This document shows positions 25,219 to 38,500 of a DNA stretch of 64,000 bases, in pieces. The stretch is from Eulemur rufifrons (Eukaryota; Chordata; Mammalia; Primates; Lemuridae), in contig NC_090997.1 of the NCBI RefSeq assembly GCF_041146395.1, forward strand, positions 40,775,501 through 40,839,500. Reading direction: 5' to 3'. A program made the translations under genes and the position numbers. The first letter of the stretch is position 1. Each line of letters starts with the position of its first letter. The notes beneath the pieces are model-generated. The model was not told where the DNA came from, made no database searches, and saw only the letters and a program-made list of their open reading frames with translations.

Positions 25219-27624
25219 AAAGATATCCCATTTTTAACTATAAAGTCATGTTTATACTATATCTGCATTATGGGAGATACCAAAGAGTTGGATCAATGGG
25301 AAAAAAAATAACTAAAATTTGTTGAATTTTATATTCACTACCCTTTTTAATGTACAGATATATGTACCTAGGTGAAATCCTATTTTATATCTAATTTTTA
25401 TCCTACTTTTGTTCACAAAACATATTAGTGTTTCTCCCATGTGATTACAAATACCATGAGAACATCCTCTTAAATTGCTGAATAATATTCCAACATGTAA
25501 ATGTGCTATAATTTATTGAAATATTGCATTATTTGTGAACTTCTAAAGGTTTCATTTTTTTCTATCATAAATAACAATCTAGTGAACATCTTTGTGGATA
25601 AAAGATTTTCATTCATTTCAACTTGGTGTTTAGAAAAGAAGAATTCATAATATATTAAACACCTTTCATCTTTGAAGATAAGCATCACCGACAGCCTTTC
25701 CTTTTTCCTCCAGATGTTTGACAGCCTTCTTTTTGCATTTATAATCATTGAATTTGGACTATGAACCAAGGAACCAAGTTCAATACTGTGTTTTTACCTG
25801 CATGCCACTGGTGTTCCATAGATTTCTCGGATGATAATCACTATCCCTTTGTGATAACACCACAAAAATGTTTAAGCTATGAAATTGAACCTTGAACAAG
25901 AGATAATTAAGAGAATTATGTAAGAAAGAGGCAAAACAAATGATGTTCTCAGTGTTGATGATTTTCAAGCAGCTTTGAAAATTATTTTATCTTATATTTT
26001 ATTGCCATAAAACTTAAAATTCTACTGGGACATTAAGGCAGGGTCTGAAGGGGCAGCTTTTCAAGATGTACTTATACAGCTTCCCCCTAGAAATATCTAG
26101 AGTTCTCTAAACTACATTTGAAAACTAATTTGGGATCTGTAACATAACAGATGGACTTTCTTACCTGGGATAACAAACCATTCTTTTCTGCTTCAAGGAA
26201 ATTTTAAAATGCTAAGTAAGGCTTGCCATCCTCAGAAGCAGTGTTAGTATCCTGAGACAATTTTTGCCACTGGATTCCTGAGTGTTTGGTCAACAACTGT
26301 GTCCAAAATGGATAATTGTGCCTGGTTAAGTCTAGTCCTCTCTGACATCACACACCATAGAGGAAAGCAGCCCCACACAGTTTTCTTCAAGGAGGGTAGG
26401 GAATTTGTATAGATGATTCAGGATCAAGGAATGGAAATTACAACAGACGTACACATGAGACACTGAAAACAAAAATCCCTCTGAGTTCATTGGCTAGAGA
26501 GACAGCAGAAAATTCCTGAGTGGAGCTGAGAGCGGTGACTCCTGCGGCTAATGGCAGGAAGCCACTGGCAGAGCCATCAGGAAGTGAAGGCAGGAGCAGC
26601 GCAAGGCTCTGCTGTGTCTGTTTACCGAGTTCTGCAGGCCTCACCAACCATCATGTAGTCTTTTTATGGAAACTAGATAAACAGCATGCGTCACTGTGGC
26701 TATTTCACTTTATCAAAGAAGGAGAAGAAAGAGTTCCATGAACTGCAGATATGCAAGTGTGTTCGTCTTTCCAAGCAATTGTTATACCAAATAAGAAAGA
26801 CATTGAAATGTATTCTGTCAATGACTGATTTTTTTAAAACCAAGTCAGACAGAAAAATATTGCTAGACATATAGATGTTTACCACCTGTTCCCAGAGGCA
26901 TCCAGGTGGCTGTGACACCCTCTCTCTCAGCCCATTAAGTTTTCCAAGCCAAAGAGACTAAACATCTCCCACATTCTACCTCCAGCTCAGAGACGCTTCT
27001 AGGAACTCAAGTTCTCTAAGATTTAAAATGTTTTTACTTTATCCTGTATTGCAGTTTTGTGTTGAAGGCATCTAAAGGAGGAAGAATGAGGGAAAAGGAC
27101 TTCTGCCCTCTCTTTATTCCAGCTTCTCCTCATCTTTGCTTATCAACATTTGTTCACTGATGAGTTGATATCTTGGATTTACTTACTATTTTTGGTGGAT
27201 GCTTACCTTCCTTCTTATCTCTTCTTCTTTGTGACCTCAAATTATTCATCAAGACCTTTCCTTGAGGGGCCTGGGGTGTGTAGCACATAATGTAGAACCA
27301 GCCAGGGCAACTATTTATCTGTTCGGTTAATCTTATCTGACTACTATATTTAATTTAGAAGGCATCATCTGGCTCTCTCACTCACATTCCACCCTACTCA
27401 CTTACTATGCTGGTGTGTTTGTTTATTTTTGCTCCCAAGAAAGAGCCCTGCAACTTTTCTCCCCACTTCTCCAATTGTTCCAGACTCTGACGAGGTTAAA
27501 ATGAAAGCATGAGAATGTGTTGTCAAGATACACCATGATGGTTGTGCTAGCGCCTAAGTCAGAAAGCGGGAGAAAATTCGAGGGCAGAGATCAGAGTGTC
27601 ACAATGGTAAGGGAGGAAATAAAA
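25219..27624. other. Long stretch with no recognised feature
   Basis: No transposon recognised. Short open frames at 25506-25968 and 26438-26918 occur on both strands in overlapping registers. The GC-richer patch 26500-26650 contains a 73-codon frame without a recognisable domain. Not called as a gene. Confidence 0.5.
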
Positions 27625-28285
27625 TGAGTTTGTCTAAGAGATACCTGCACTCACATGTTCATTGCAGCACTATGCACAATGGCCAAGATGTGGAATCAAC
27701 CTAAGTGTCCATCAGTGGATGAAAGGATAAAGAAAATGTTGTATGTATCCACAATGAAATGCTATTCTACGTTAAAAAGGGAACTCCTGTCCTTTGTAAC
27801 AACACAGATGAACCCGGAGGACATTATGCTATGTGAAATAAGAGAGGCACAGAAAGACCTTATGATCTCACTTATGTGTGCAATCTAAAACAGTCAAACT
27901 CATAGAAACAGAGAGTATTAATAAAACAGTGGTTACCAGGGACAGGACGGGGTGGAGTGGAGGGGTGGGGTTGGATTGTAAAGATCTTGGGCAAGGATCT
28001 TTAACTAACAAAATTTTAGTTAGATAAGAAGAATAAATTCAGGAGCTGTATTGTACATCGTGGAGTTATGGTTAATCATAAAGTATTTATACACTTGGAA
28101 ATCGCGAGAGAGTAGATTTTAAATGTTCTCACCACAAAATATGGTATGTGAAGCAATGGATAAGTTAATTAGCTTGATTTAGTCATTTCACAATGTATAA
28201 ATATATTAAAATATCATGTTGTACACCATAAATACATACAATTTTTATTTTTCAATTAAAAGCTTTAGATTTTAATTAAAAATAA
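27625..28285 (+). mobile_element. L1 3' end (ORF2 tail and 3' UTR)
   Basis: Starts at 'agagatacctgcactcacatgttcattgcagcac' and gives the decayed ORF2 C-terminal peptide at 27655-27888 ([20 protein letters not shown]). It continues into a 3' UTR with 'ggttaccagggacagg' and an A/T-rich end near 28280. Heavily 5'-truncated. Confidence 0.9.
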
Positions 28286-28294
28286 ATGGAAAGA

Positions 28295-28485
28295 GAAATG
28301 AGTTTGGAGTCACTCAGAACTGGATCAGAATCCTGGCTGCACCATTTATATAGACAGTCCTTTATCCTTGATGAATGTCCATTTTCTCATCTTTAAAATA
28401 CACCTAATAACGCCACCACAAGGAACTTCTAGAAATATTAAACTAATGTATGTGAAATGCCTGGCAGGTTATACACGATCAGTCT
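28295..28485 (+). mobile_element. MIR SINE
   Basis: 'gtttggagtcactcagaactgg', 'cctggctgcaccatttat' and 'ttctcatctttaaaatacacctaata' follow the MIR consensus order, with strong divergence. Confidence 0.75.
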
Positions 28486-28864
28486 CAGGGTCAGTTTCCT
28501 TCTCTCTGTCTCTCAGTTTAATGTCTTCTGCCCTCTCAGGCCCTTTTTCATTCCGTATCTGATGTATAGACAAAACTCAACACATAGTTATTGACTGAAT
28601 GAACTGGTGTGAAGATGCTGGTAAGTAGATCATGTTTGCAAAATGTGTCGAGTGAGATCTCCTGTTTGGCCAGCCCAAGTTCTTGCTTTGCTTAGGAACT
28701 TCCTTAGCTTTCCAGAATTCCCCAGGTAGGCAGCAAGAGGGATATGGGTAAGATGGATGTTATTATTGCTTTTTATATGTGTCAATATGTATAACTCTGC
28801 ATATTGAGTTGATATTTACATTGGGTAAATTTACATAAATTTCATATTTCTGGGAAAGAGTGTC
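28486..28864. other. No recognised feature
   Basis: A faint L2-like end ('cacatagttattgactgaatgaact', about 28582-28606) is the only pattern seen. Confidence 0.4.
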
Positions 28865-29345
28865 TTACATTATACTCTTCTAGGCTTAGGAGGAAAGCCT
28901 TACATAATGTGGTCTCTGCTGATCTCTCCATCTTATTTCCTGCCATCCCCCTTCCCTTCCAATGCTTCAATACCTTCTAAATTATATTTTAAATAATTCA
29001 AAAGTGCTGCCACCTCCGCAGTGACTTTGCCCAAGTCATTCTCCCCTCTAGACTCATCCTTCCTTCAACCCACCATGGATTAACTTGTCTTTTAGCTCAA
29101 CCATTACTTTTGGGAATCATTTCCTAATACCACCTCCCCTTTTCTCATGGTTCTGTGGACTTTTCCTTTTCCCTCACCGCACATGTCACTTTCTTGTCTG
29201 TTAGTTTAGTTTCTGTCTGTCTCCTTCCCTTGATTCTCTTTCTCACGAGAGCTGAGACAACATCTCTTGCTTTCTTCTGTGTGCCTATAGTACTCCACAG
29301 GTGTGTGCTTAAAAAGTATTTGTTGAAGGGATGCATGGAGAGGGG
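28865..29345 (+). mobile_element. L2 3' region
   Basis: 'aaagccttacataatgtggtctctgctgatctctcc', a proline-rich pyrimidine stretch and the end 'gtgtgtgcttaaaaagtatttgttgaagggatg' match the L2 3' third. The opposing open frames at 29145-29400 are artefacts. Confidence 0.75.
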
Positions 29346-30484
29346 AAAGCACTTCACAAGCTCACATTTGAGCCTCTTCAAGCAATGCTCCTCTAAGTAG
29401 AAGATGGTTGGGTATATTTCCTACAATGTCATTTTATGTGATTTGGCAAACCTGAAAATGATTTTTGGTCTATCTGAATCCCTGGTGTTCAAATCAATAT
29501 TGTTACAAAAGTTTCTCATAATGGAATACAACCAAACTTCTGGTAGGCATACAGAGGAAACACAGGAATAAACACCCTTTTTAAACAAGCAAGCTGCATG
29601 GAGTCACTCGTATCTAATGAGCAGCAGAAGTAATTTCATATATTGTTCCCAATTCCATTATCACCTACCCATGATTTTTCAATGAGGATGCAACCAAGTA
29701 CTTCTAATTTCCTTCTTGGAATCTTTGTGATGCTGTAGATACAGGTGCACTCCTTCAGTAAGTACAAAATGATTCATAAGGTATATGACCTCACAGAAGG
29801 ATTAACAAACACAATAAGAGGTTACTAGAGTACAACTGCCTGACTGGTGTTACTAGGTTACTATCCAGTAATACTCCTGCTTATCTTGGGTTTCTGGTGC
29901 TCTCAATTCCATTTAATGAGGATTGGAGCTACCCTGATGTGTCTAGTCCTGTAATATATTGAGAGTCTGGCCAAAAAAGTGGCTATTCATAACGATATGA
30001 AGCTGAGAGTTTTTTTTTTTTTTTTTTAAAAAAAACATGCACAGGGAGAGAAATGGACTAAATTATCAGGAAAGGCAGTGTCAGGAAGCTTTGTCTGGCT
30101 TGTTTTAATTCTTTTCTTTTTAAGTATCTGACTGCATATAATTCTTCCCAAGCCTTATCCTACCAGTATAAAATGTGTTGCTCTTGGTATTAATATTTTG
30201 ACCTGTTAGACGCATACATCCTTCCCCTAAATATTGTCTTTTAGCACAGGTGGGAAAAAATTGGATGAGTAATATGGTTTTCAATTCTTTAAGTTCTCGG
30301 CTCACCATCTATAAAAATAGAATAATAGTAACACAGTTTTCCCAGAAATGTAAGAACAATCATCCACGGCTGTCAGAAAGCATGAATACTGAGTGATAGA
30401 AGTAGGACATAAGAAATGGCTGTGGACGTCTGTCTCCATTTAAGCCTAACAGAGCTGTCCAAAGAAAAGAAAAGGAAAAAAAAA
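29346..30484. other. No recognised feature; T18/A8 homopolymer junction at 30010-30035
   Basis: The sequence has 18 T then 8 A at 30010-30035, without an attached retroposon that I can identify. No gene seen. Confidence 0.45.
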
Positions 30485-30620
30485 AAACCTCTCAATAAAT
30501 GAATAAATGAGAAGGGTCATTCATTCATTCAAGCAGGCAGGAAATCATTACACATGCTTTAAGCAGCTAGTATGTGGCAGGGATCCTGCTGGGGGCAAGA
30601 GGAACGAAGAATTTAAAAAA
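30485..30620 (-). mobile_element. L2 3' end fragment
   Basis: AAT/GAATGA-type repeats followed by 'cattcattcattcaagcaggcagg' and 'tgtggcagggatcctgctgggggca', the reverse complement of an L2 3' end. Confidence 0.55.
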
Positions 30621-31014
30621 AGAAAAATAGACAAAGTGCTAAACTTCAGGAGTCAGACCCCCAGATTAAATGCTTATGATAATGTTGGGCATGTGCCTTA
30701 GCATACACATAAGCAGAGTCCCAGAAGAACACAGAAGAGGAAGTTCTAATGCCTCCTAGAGGGGACCAGGGAGAACTCAGAGAGGTGATAACCCTTGAGC
30801 AGGCTTTCACAGGTGGATGTTCCCCACCCAAATCTCCACAGGGCACTGGGGTGATCCACGGCACTGCTGGGCACAAAGTTTATGAAGGAAAATCAAATAC
30901 ATCTGAGCACGGACAGGTGTTTGAATTACCTGTTAAGTTCACACCACTCCTATAACACTAACAACCACAATTACAACTACTGCTGTTAACAATTACTGTT
31001 AGTAATTATTAATT
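30621..31014. other. No recognised feature
   Basis: Overlapping opposite-strand open frames at 30646-30955 without domains; possibly decayed L2. Not called. Confidence 0.4.
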
Positions 31015-31285
31015 AACAATTACTACTACTGCTATTGTTAACACTTATTTAAATCTTTTATTAAAATTGTCATCTATTAAATACTAAGAATCTGTAACAC
31101 TTAATGCTAGACACTACTCTCTCATTTAATTTCCATAGTCATGTTATGAGAATATTTCCTCCACTTCACAGATAAAAAATTGGAGATGACAAGAAATTAA
31201 ATAAATTGTCTAAGGCTATGCAGTCAGTAGTGGTAGAATGAGGATTCAAATTAGAATGTGTCTAACGTTAAGGTGTATGTTTCTA
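31015..31285 (-). mobile_element. MIR SINE
   Basis: Reverse-complement MIR: triplet-rich start, 'ctctcatttaatttccatagtcatgttatgag', 'tccacttcacagataaaaaattgga', 'gtctaaggctatgcagtcagtag' and 'gaatgaggattcaaa'. Confidence 0.85.
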
Positions 31286-33109
31286 CTCTCTCCCAATTTG
31301 GGGGAATATCTGACAAAAAAATAAAAGTTTTGGGGGCATGAGACAGTTAAGATAACAAGTTCTCTTCAATTGACAGTGAAAATGTGATCTATTGAAATAA
31401 GAGACAGAAGTAGAATGAGTCTCTAAAATAATAAGCATGGTTATTTTATCCCAGAATATTTCAAACCTCAAAAAAATACATAAGGTAATAAAATAAGTCC
31501 ATGCATTCCTCACCTGCCTTTAACAATTATCAACAGTTTGCCAATTCTGTTTTATCTCCCCTTTTACTTTTCTTTTTCCTTGAGTATTTAAATACAAACC
31601 CCAGGTATTAAGACTTTTACAAATACTTCAACATACATCTTCAATTGATAAGAGTATTTTCCCTCTATCATCATAAACATTTCTGAAAACCATTATTCTC
31701 ATTAAATAGAGTATATGATACCAGTAAACATTTTCAAAATTAAAATGTAGCTTCTATAGAAACAAAACAACAAAAATCTCTACTGTTTAGAGAAAAACTT
31801 ATGTTGACAACATTAATCAAATCACATGCGAAAAAAACTTGATTCTGAAAGGATTGCTCTGAATAAGCATTTTATACTTTTGATCATTTTAGACACACAG
31901 AATAGAATCCGTACCTGCAAGGAGGCAGTATCTCTCACTGACTAAAAATGAATGATGACATGTATTGGACAATAAGGTACAGCAAAATAATGTGTCTCAT
32001 GTGAAAATGCATAGGACAGAAAAAGAAGTCTTGCTCTTTAAAACCATTAGGAAAGACCATGTACAAATTCAAAGAAATCGGTGCCAGAAAACAGATGGAA
32101 GTATTCAGCTATATTAAAAAACAAAGAACAAAAGAGCTGGAATGATCTTAATGAGATATTTATTCTAATAAATACATATATGTAGTATATATGTATCATT
32201 TTGGAAGGAGAGTTGTTTTTCTTCTTTCAAAACCCTTCAGCTAGAATGCCTACCCCACTCTGACCTCTTCCCAAACTGTCAAAGTCTCAAGTTAATATGT
32301 CGATCAAGGAGCCACGCTCTAACAAATACAATAAACAAAGTCATGGTAAAAATTTGTATAAATGGTTTACTGGCCCAATTTAAGCACAAAGAAAATTAAG
32401 CACGAAGTATAATTTTGCCAGAATATCACAATAGAATGTTAATGAAGAGTACTGAGGCTGGGTCTACAAAATGCTGAACTGGATTGGAAAGGAAACAAAC
32501 ATTTAAAACAAAAACAAAAAAATCTGTGTGTCTGATTAGCTGTAGTTTGCCAATAGCTCCTCTAGCAGCTAAAACCCCAGAAACATTTCTTCTGCTGATC
32601 TCATGCCATCTTCTCAAATCACTATGCTCGTGCCAGGCCCCAGTGAAAGTTACTTCCACCAGACGTGTGCTGACTCAGGCCGGCCAAGTGCGACTGAGAG
32701 CTCACCTGAACATAGCAGCCCTGAGCTGGTCAGTTTATTTCAGATGTGAGAGAAAGAACAGTTCACTTCTTCTCTAATTAGATACTAGCAAACTAAATGA
32801 GTAGATTCATAGGTGTAGGCTATCATTTTACCACCTGAAGGAGAAAAGGAGAGATGGCACAGATATGATTCTTCAGCATATTGGCTACGGCTGCCAAATT
32901 GCACATTCGGGCAGTCCAAGACAGCAACTATTTAACAGAATATCTGTGTTGGGCCTAAAATTTTCCTAAGACATGCTTTTCTATATCTTATCATCAGGTG
33001 GGTTGACGTACATGGTAAGAGGTGTAGATTAGACATTAGTTTATCTTCCTAACTAGATTAAGCTTGTGAACGTGCACATAAAGGATGGATTCATTTAAGA
33101 TTCACGACT
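31286..33109. other. Long stretch with no recognised feature
   Basis: No repeat or gene identified. The opposing open frames at 32426-32777 have no recognisable domain. Confidence 0.5.
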
Positions 33110-33205
33110 TTGACTTCTTTTTGCATCAGTTTATTCATCTGTAAAATGAGACAAACAAATATCTGCCTAAAGGCACCTCCTAGTATTGAGCTGAAAATAG
33201 CATAA
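33110..33205 (+). mobile_element. MIR SINE fragment
   Basis: 'gcatcagtttattcatctgtaaaatgagaca' is the MIR core segment. The flanks are decayed. Confidence 0.7.
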
Positions 33206-34034
33206 ATAAACAATCCATTTTAGAGTTAAAAATGCAAAGTATAATTTTTATTATGGGTCATTGTCCTCTTTAAGCTATTGATTTTTTAAATCTTATTTTC
33301 TTCGTGTTCTGTTTCTATCTTTGTAGTGCAAGAATACTTAATACTTATAAACACAAAGGCAAATTGTTCAGATCTAATGGAAAGCACAGAATTAGATATT
33401 AATATTAATATATAAAAATTCTTAACTCTTCTAGGTCAATAAGATTCTAAATAACAACCTCAAAGAAAACATGTAATTAATGGAAAAAACTATAAATTCA
33501 AAAAGTAAATTACACCTAAAAATTTGTTGGAAGTAGATCTCATGTTAAGCATTCTTACCACAATGAACTAAAATGAAAAAAATGAAAAAAGTAAATAATT
33601 TGCAACCATGTTGAGGTTACTATTTGTAAACTTCCTTGTGAACTTCAGGAAAAGGTTGCAGCATAAGATATCACTGTTGTACACATCCCATGCTGATTTT
33701 AAGCTCCACTGAAGAATATGATTAGAGTTTGGCTCACAAACTGTTGACACAAAAAAATTGTTTTCAAATTTTATGTGATTATTTCATTTTCATAAAATGA
33801 AAAGTTTATGGAGGTAGAAATATTATGGTCTTTTTGTCTTTCAGATTCTATTCTTTCCTATTCTGTTCCCATATATGTGTATTAGGAGACACTAGGGAGA
33901 TGACGAAGGGAGAGCTTTATTAAAAGAGGACAATTTTTTCTGGCCAATTGCCAATCTAAATCTAAATTCCTGAGAAAAGACAAGTCTTCTATGGAACCAC
34001 TATGTAGTAGATATCAATTTCTCCAGAACAGCAC
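33206..34034. other. No recognised feature
   Basis: AT-rich, unassigned. Confidence 0.45.
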
Positions 34035-34225
34035 AATGAGCCGAGATCTCTGCTTTGCCACACACTAGCTGCATGACAGAGAGCAAGTTATTTAACTGTT
34101 TTCTCTCTGTGTTCTTACCTGTTAAGTGGGAATAATGCATGACTGGAAAACTTGAACAAATGAGTACATATAGCACTTAGAACATAGTAAATGCTCAATA
34201 AGTTTTACTTATTACTTCCAGATAT
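34035..34225 (+). mobile_element. MIR SINE
   Basis: 'ctgctttgccacacactagctgcatgaca', 'caagttatttaactgttttctc' and 'gcacttagaacatagtaaatgctcaataa' follow MIR in order. Confidence 0.88.
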
Positions 34226-34304
34226 ATTGCACATTAAAAAAATCTTTGTTTTCTGTAAAAGTTAATCTTTTTTGCTATGTTTGAAATTAAGAGATGCTTA
34301 AGGT

Positions 34305-34389
34305 AGAAAGAAAGAACGAGAGAGAGAGAGAGAGAGAGAGAAGAAAAAAGAGAAAGGAAAAGAAAAGGAAAAAGAAAAAAAAGGAAAAA
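34305..34389. repeat. 85-nt purine tract including (AG)n
   Basis: All purine except one C at 34317. It comprises an (AG)n core (34318-34341) followed by an A-rich GAAA/GGAAA tract. The short coding-like frame through it (34294-34521) is a compositional artefact. Confidence 0.95.
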
Positions 34390-34714
34390 TTTATTAGACT
34401 ATTAGTTGTGGAAGAAACATATTTTAAATCTGACTTAGAATTGAAACGGAAGACTCTTGATAAGAGAAGACACAGTCGGGCCAGAAGACAGAATTGCCCA
34501 TGGAACTTGAACTACTGCTAGCAGAGGTCACCTTGTGAAAGCAGGACCCTGCAGGCATTGTTGGAGACACAGTCCTTTTGGAGGACAGGCCAGGGATACA
34601 GACCAAAACTACCCAGCTTTCATTCTGTGCTACTCATTGAGCTCTTCTTGGGAATGTAAATGGTAAGAAATTAGTCAAGAGAGGAAGAAACTCTTCTGTG
34701 TTCATAAAAATGGC
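34390..34714. other. No recognised feature
   Basis: Nothing identified. Confidence 0.4.
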
Positions 34715-35070
34715 ATTATAATATTATGTATAATCTTGAAAAACTAAGAGATAACCTATCTCATAGGGGAATGTCTAATTGACAGCATATTATACCATTA
34801 TTAAAACCATACACATAAAAATTAGACACATGGAAAATAATGTTTAATATTAGAGAAAAAAGAACTTGAAAATGTACATATCTTATTACTGCATTTTTGT
34901 GCAAACACATCTTTATAAATATTTTGTGCAATTATACAATTAAAAGCAATAACGGAAGTGAAAGAAAATAACTATATTTTGCTTGGAATGATCAAAGGTA
35001 AAGATTCTTTGTAATTTTCTACATTGATACTAAAAGAATAAATAAAAATTAAAACATAAACACATACGAG
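34715..35070 (+). mobile_element. Possible L1M 3' fragment
   Basis: 'ggcattataatattatgtataatcttg', 'gaatgtctaattgacagcatattatacc' and 'attaaaaccatacacataaaaattaga' resemble the ORF2 end to 3' UTR region of old L1s, but the match is by style and weak. Confidence 0.4.
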
Positions 35071-35327
35071 TACAATGCTAAAACTAATCAAGCAACTTAT
35101 GTTGTAACACACCAATAGCTTAAATCATTATTGAATACCCTGAATTTGTAGAGGACTTTTACTACCTTTCAGCTGACACCTGACACTAATACTAAAACAG
35201 TGTTCATTTCATGTGTTATGATTTAGCAAGTTTGAAGTGAAAAAAATGTCTTGATTTTTTTTCCATTGAAAATGTAGAATATTTAATTGTTCAATAGTTA
35301 ATTACTATAAAGAATAGGTAACAGAAT

Positions 35328-35575
35328 AGAAACCAATATTTATTCAGCATGCATTATGTGTTTAGGTAGGCTTTTAAAATATATATGATTTCTTATTTAA
35401 ATACTACGAGCAAATTAAGATTGATAAAACCAAAGTTTAAAGAAATTATCAAATACCCTTCTGGTCAGGCATGATTTCTTATTTAAATACTATGAGAAAA
35501 TTAAGATTGATAAAACCAAAGTTAAAAAAAAAATTATCAAATACCCTTCTGGTCAGGCATCATGCTTGCCTCTAG
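35328..35575 (-). mobile_element. MIR SINE containing a tandem duplication
   Basis: 'aatatttattcagcatgcattatgtg' and the following decayed core fit a reverse-complement MIR. The segment from 35385 is present twice in tandem, so the MIR appears to have been extended by the duplication. Confidence 0.6.
35385..35558. repeat. Direct tandem duplication, 86 and 88 bp
   Basis: Copy 1 is 35385-35470 and copy 2 is 35471-35558. The copies differ by two substitutions (near 35406 and 35411 in copy 1) and a few changes in the A-run, so they are about 95% identical. Both start 'atgatttcttatttaaatac' and end 'ccttctggtcaggc'. Confidence 0.95.
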
Positions 35576-38500
35576 GAGTTCCATAAACAAATAAAGGCTA
35601 AAAAGAATGTGTGTCAAATAAGTAGATCATGAGCTCCCCGATGCTGACTTCAGCAGCAGATTTCAACCTCATGCTCAGAAATATGATCCCTCAAGCACAC
35701 TTGAGCTGACCAGGGTGTCTCCAAAGTGAGGTTGGAAATGAGCGAAAGACCAACAAGAGACCAGGTGACTCCTTCTCCCAATCCAAGAGGATCACAAGGA
35801 CAGACATGATCTCGGGAAGGAGGAATGGAAAGGAAGAAGCCACCATGATTAGGACTTGAATTTAGAGTTCCCAGAATAAATACCTAAAAGAGAGACCTGA
35901 AATCAAAACAGATTTTCTAAACTGGAAGAGGCAAAGAAACCACTAGCTGACAATATTCGTCTCTTTCCTTGCTACCCAGAGGAGTAAGGACAGGGTGGGG
36001 AGAGGAAAGCTTGAGTTTAAGGAACATTATGTAGATTATAGAAAATGAAGCGAATTTTCTTTGCTTATCTAAGCAGTATGTAAATACCTTTCTATATGCT
36101 GGGCTCTCTGAAAGTAGAAATCACATTTTATTTTTCTACTTATCCCCTATTAGAAATTAACACAGTGGCCTCAGATAGTTATACAAGAAATGGCATTAAT
36201 AAGTAAATCATAAGACCTGAAGGGATGAGACAGGTTTCCTAATCCATCATCCTGTTTTCAGGTAGACTCACATAATTTAGCACAGAAATCTTTTTCTCGA
36301 GGACTTGGACTATTTATCATGGGTTTGCTTTTGGCCTACGTGGAAGAAGACAGAACAGTTATTTTCCACCAGCCCTACATGTCCTTTCCTTTTCCTTCTT
36401 CTTTTCACTGCAACTTGCAGGCTATTTTTTTTTTTTTACTTGCTGACTAATATTAAATTTCTGCCTTTCCTCTCCCCAGTCCCCATATCAGCTTATGTTT
36501 CCTACTAAGAAAATACCAGACTTGGTTGAACCATCTAGAACAAACACTAGAGGAAAATAGCAAAAGGATTTTTTCATGAAGGAAGAACTTGTGAGGAGGT
36601 TAAATTGTTACTACCTTGACTATATGTGTTGTTCAGAGGAACTAGAAATTTTTTTATCTGATAGGAGGTGCCTCCAGATTACCTGTTGAGTATTTGAATC
36701 CTCCTGATGTACTAGAACAATCTATTTTGTATATTGATAAAATTATAAAATACACTATAATCATGATTTTTCCCACTTGAAGATGTTTTGTTTTGTTTTT
36801 ATTCTCTTTGGTTTTATTTGTTGTTGTGTGTGGTTTTTTTTTTTTAACCTTTCTTTCTCCTTTGAGGAGAAGGAGGAAACTTCTCTAGTTATATCTACTT
36901 TAGGGATATTTATTTGGAATAAAATAAGAGTGACTTGTAATTATAGTTTAATGCCCACAAAATAGAAAAATGTGCCAAATTGCTTAACCAAATGCAGATT
37001 TGGTTGGGATTCCAGAGTTACTTCTAAGTCAAGGCCCTGGAAATTCTGAACCATTGCTTATCTTTAATTTATGGTTCTCTGCTAAGGGCAGAACTGAACT
37101 GATTGTTCACAAGGTTAAAATTTTGGCTTAGAATTTTGTGCATCACAGAAGAGACTTCAAGACAAGCTCTCGTTGCATTCTTTTTCTCAATTGTAGCATC
37201 TGTTTCCCTCAGCTAAAGACGCCCTCATGTAAATATATCCAACCCTGATTAACAGAGCTATCTATGAAAGTGGTCTCAGATAAAGAAAGGCAAAGTGTTG
37301 GATGAGCTCTCCTGAGATTGCTGAGCTCTCTCGTTTCCTTCCTTCTTATTTTGGCCTCATAAAATATTGTTTGTGGCATCCCACCAGAAATGATCTGGAA
37401 CATTTTAGCATTCAAATATGCACAATTTAAAAGATGCATAATCTCCAAGTTTAGAGTAAAATGTTCTAATACAGAACCGTGCTTTTCTCAAGTTTTCATA
37501 AGCTTTCAAACTTTTAGCATTTTAAGCAGAGATCTTTATAAAATGAAATCGTCCCTTTTGTGCCTGGATGTGTACCTGGACCAACTGAGCTCAATCATCC
37601 AGGGAACCAGAAGATGACCAAGGTGACTACAGGACAGTGGCTTCATTCCCAACATCCAGCACAGTAACTACTCCTTGCTGAAGCAGCTGTGCAGCTTAGT
37701 TAATGTATCAATACGGATCCTGGCAGGACACAGATGGCACATTCAAATTGAGTCCTTTGAGAAGAGATAGTAAGTGGACTGTTTATGAGGGTGAAGGTAA
37801 GGTGAAGAAGCCACAGGCACTGCAAGGCTTGTAATAGTAGGGTTGAGAGGAAGAATTGGTGCTACCCAGGGCCAGAGGGGTAAGGGGAGGAAATAGTTAC
37901 CAGAACTTAGAGACAGATGGCAGAGGTAGAAAGAGGCATGTAGAGAGGGCTGTTGGCAAGAGCTTGGCCTCTAGTGGAGCCATGTAGCTGGCCTAAAGTA
38001 CTTGGGCATGGCCAGCCCAGAGTGGACTTGTCCTGGAGATCCACAACTTGGACCAGAGGATGAGGGAGTCTGTTAATGCAGGTTAGACTCTAGAGGAAAC
38101 AATAGGGTGTATCTTGGATCTGAAAGAGCAAATAGAAGAGATACACAAACAGATAGGATTGATCCCTCAACTCCAGGGTCATGGTCACTGATAATACACA
38201 GGTTCTTCTATGTGAATTAAGAAAAAGAACTGCCCTTTCTGAGTGAACACAGACCTATACGTGAACAGGACTGTATTTCTAGTGTATCCTGATCAATCTG
38301 AGCTGGTTGAAGTCATGCCACTCCGCTTGCCAGAGTTCTTGGTTCATTGATGGGTGCAGAGCCCAGCCCAAGACAATCAGCATCTGACTATCCCCTGTTG
38401 ATAGCCAGTGATTCAATGGTTGGCATGTGTCTGGCATTAGCCTGATAGGAATGAAATTCAGAACTTTTGATCAGTTCAAGAAGTTCTTTCTTCCCTCCCT

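Noticed and set aside
26520..26741. 73-codon frame in a GC-richer patch as an exon
   Set aside because: An opposite-strand frame of similar length overlaps it; no domain and no convincing splice sites at both ends.
34294..34521. Charged repeat protein (RERERE/KRKEKKRKK)
   Set aside because: A direct translation of a GA/GAAA microsatellite.
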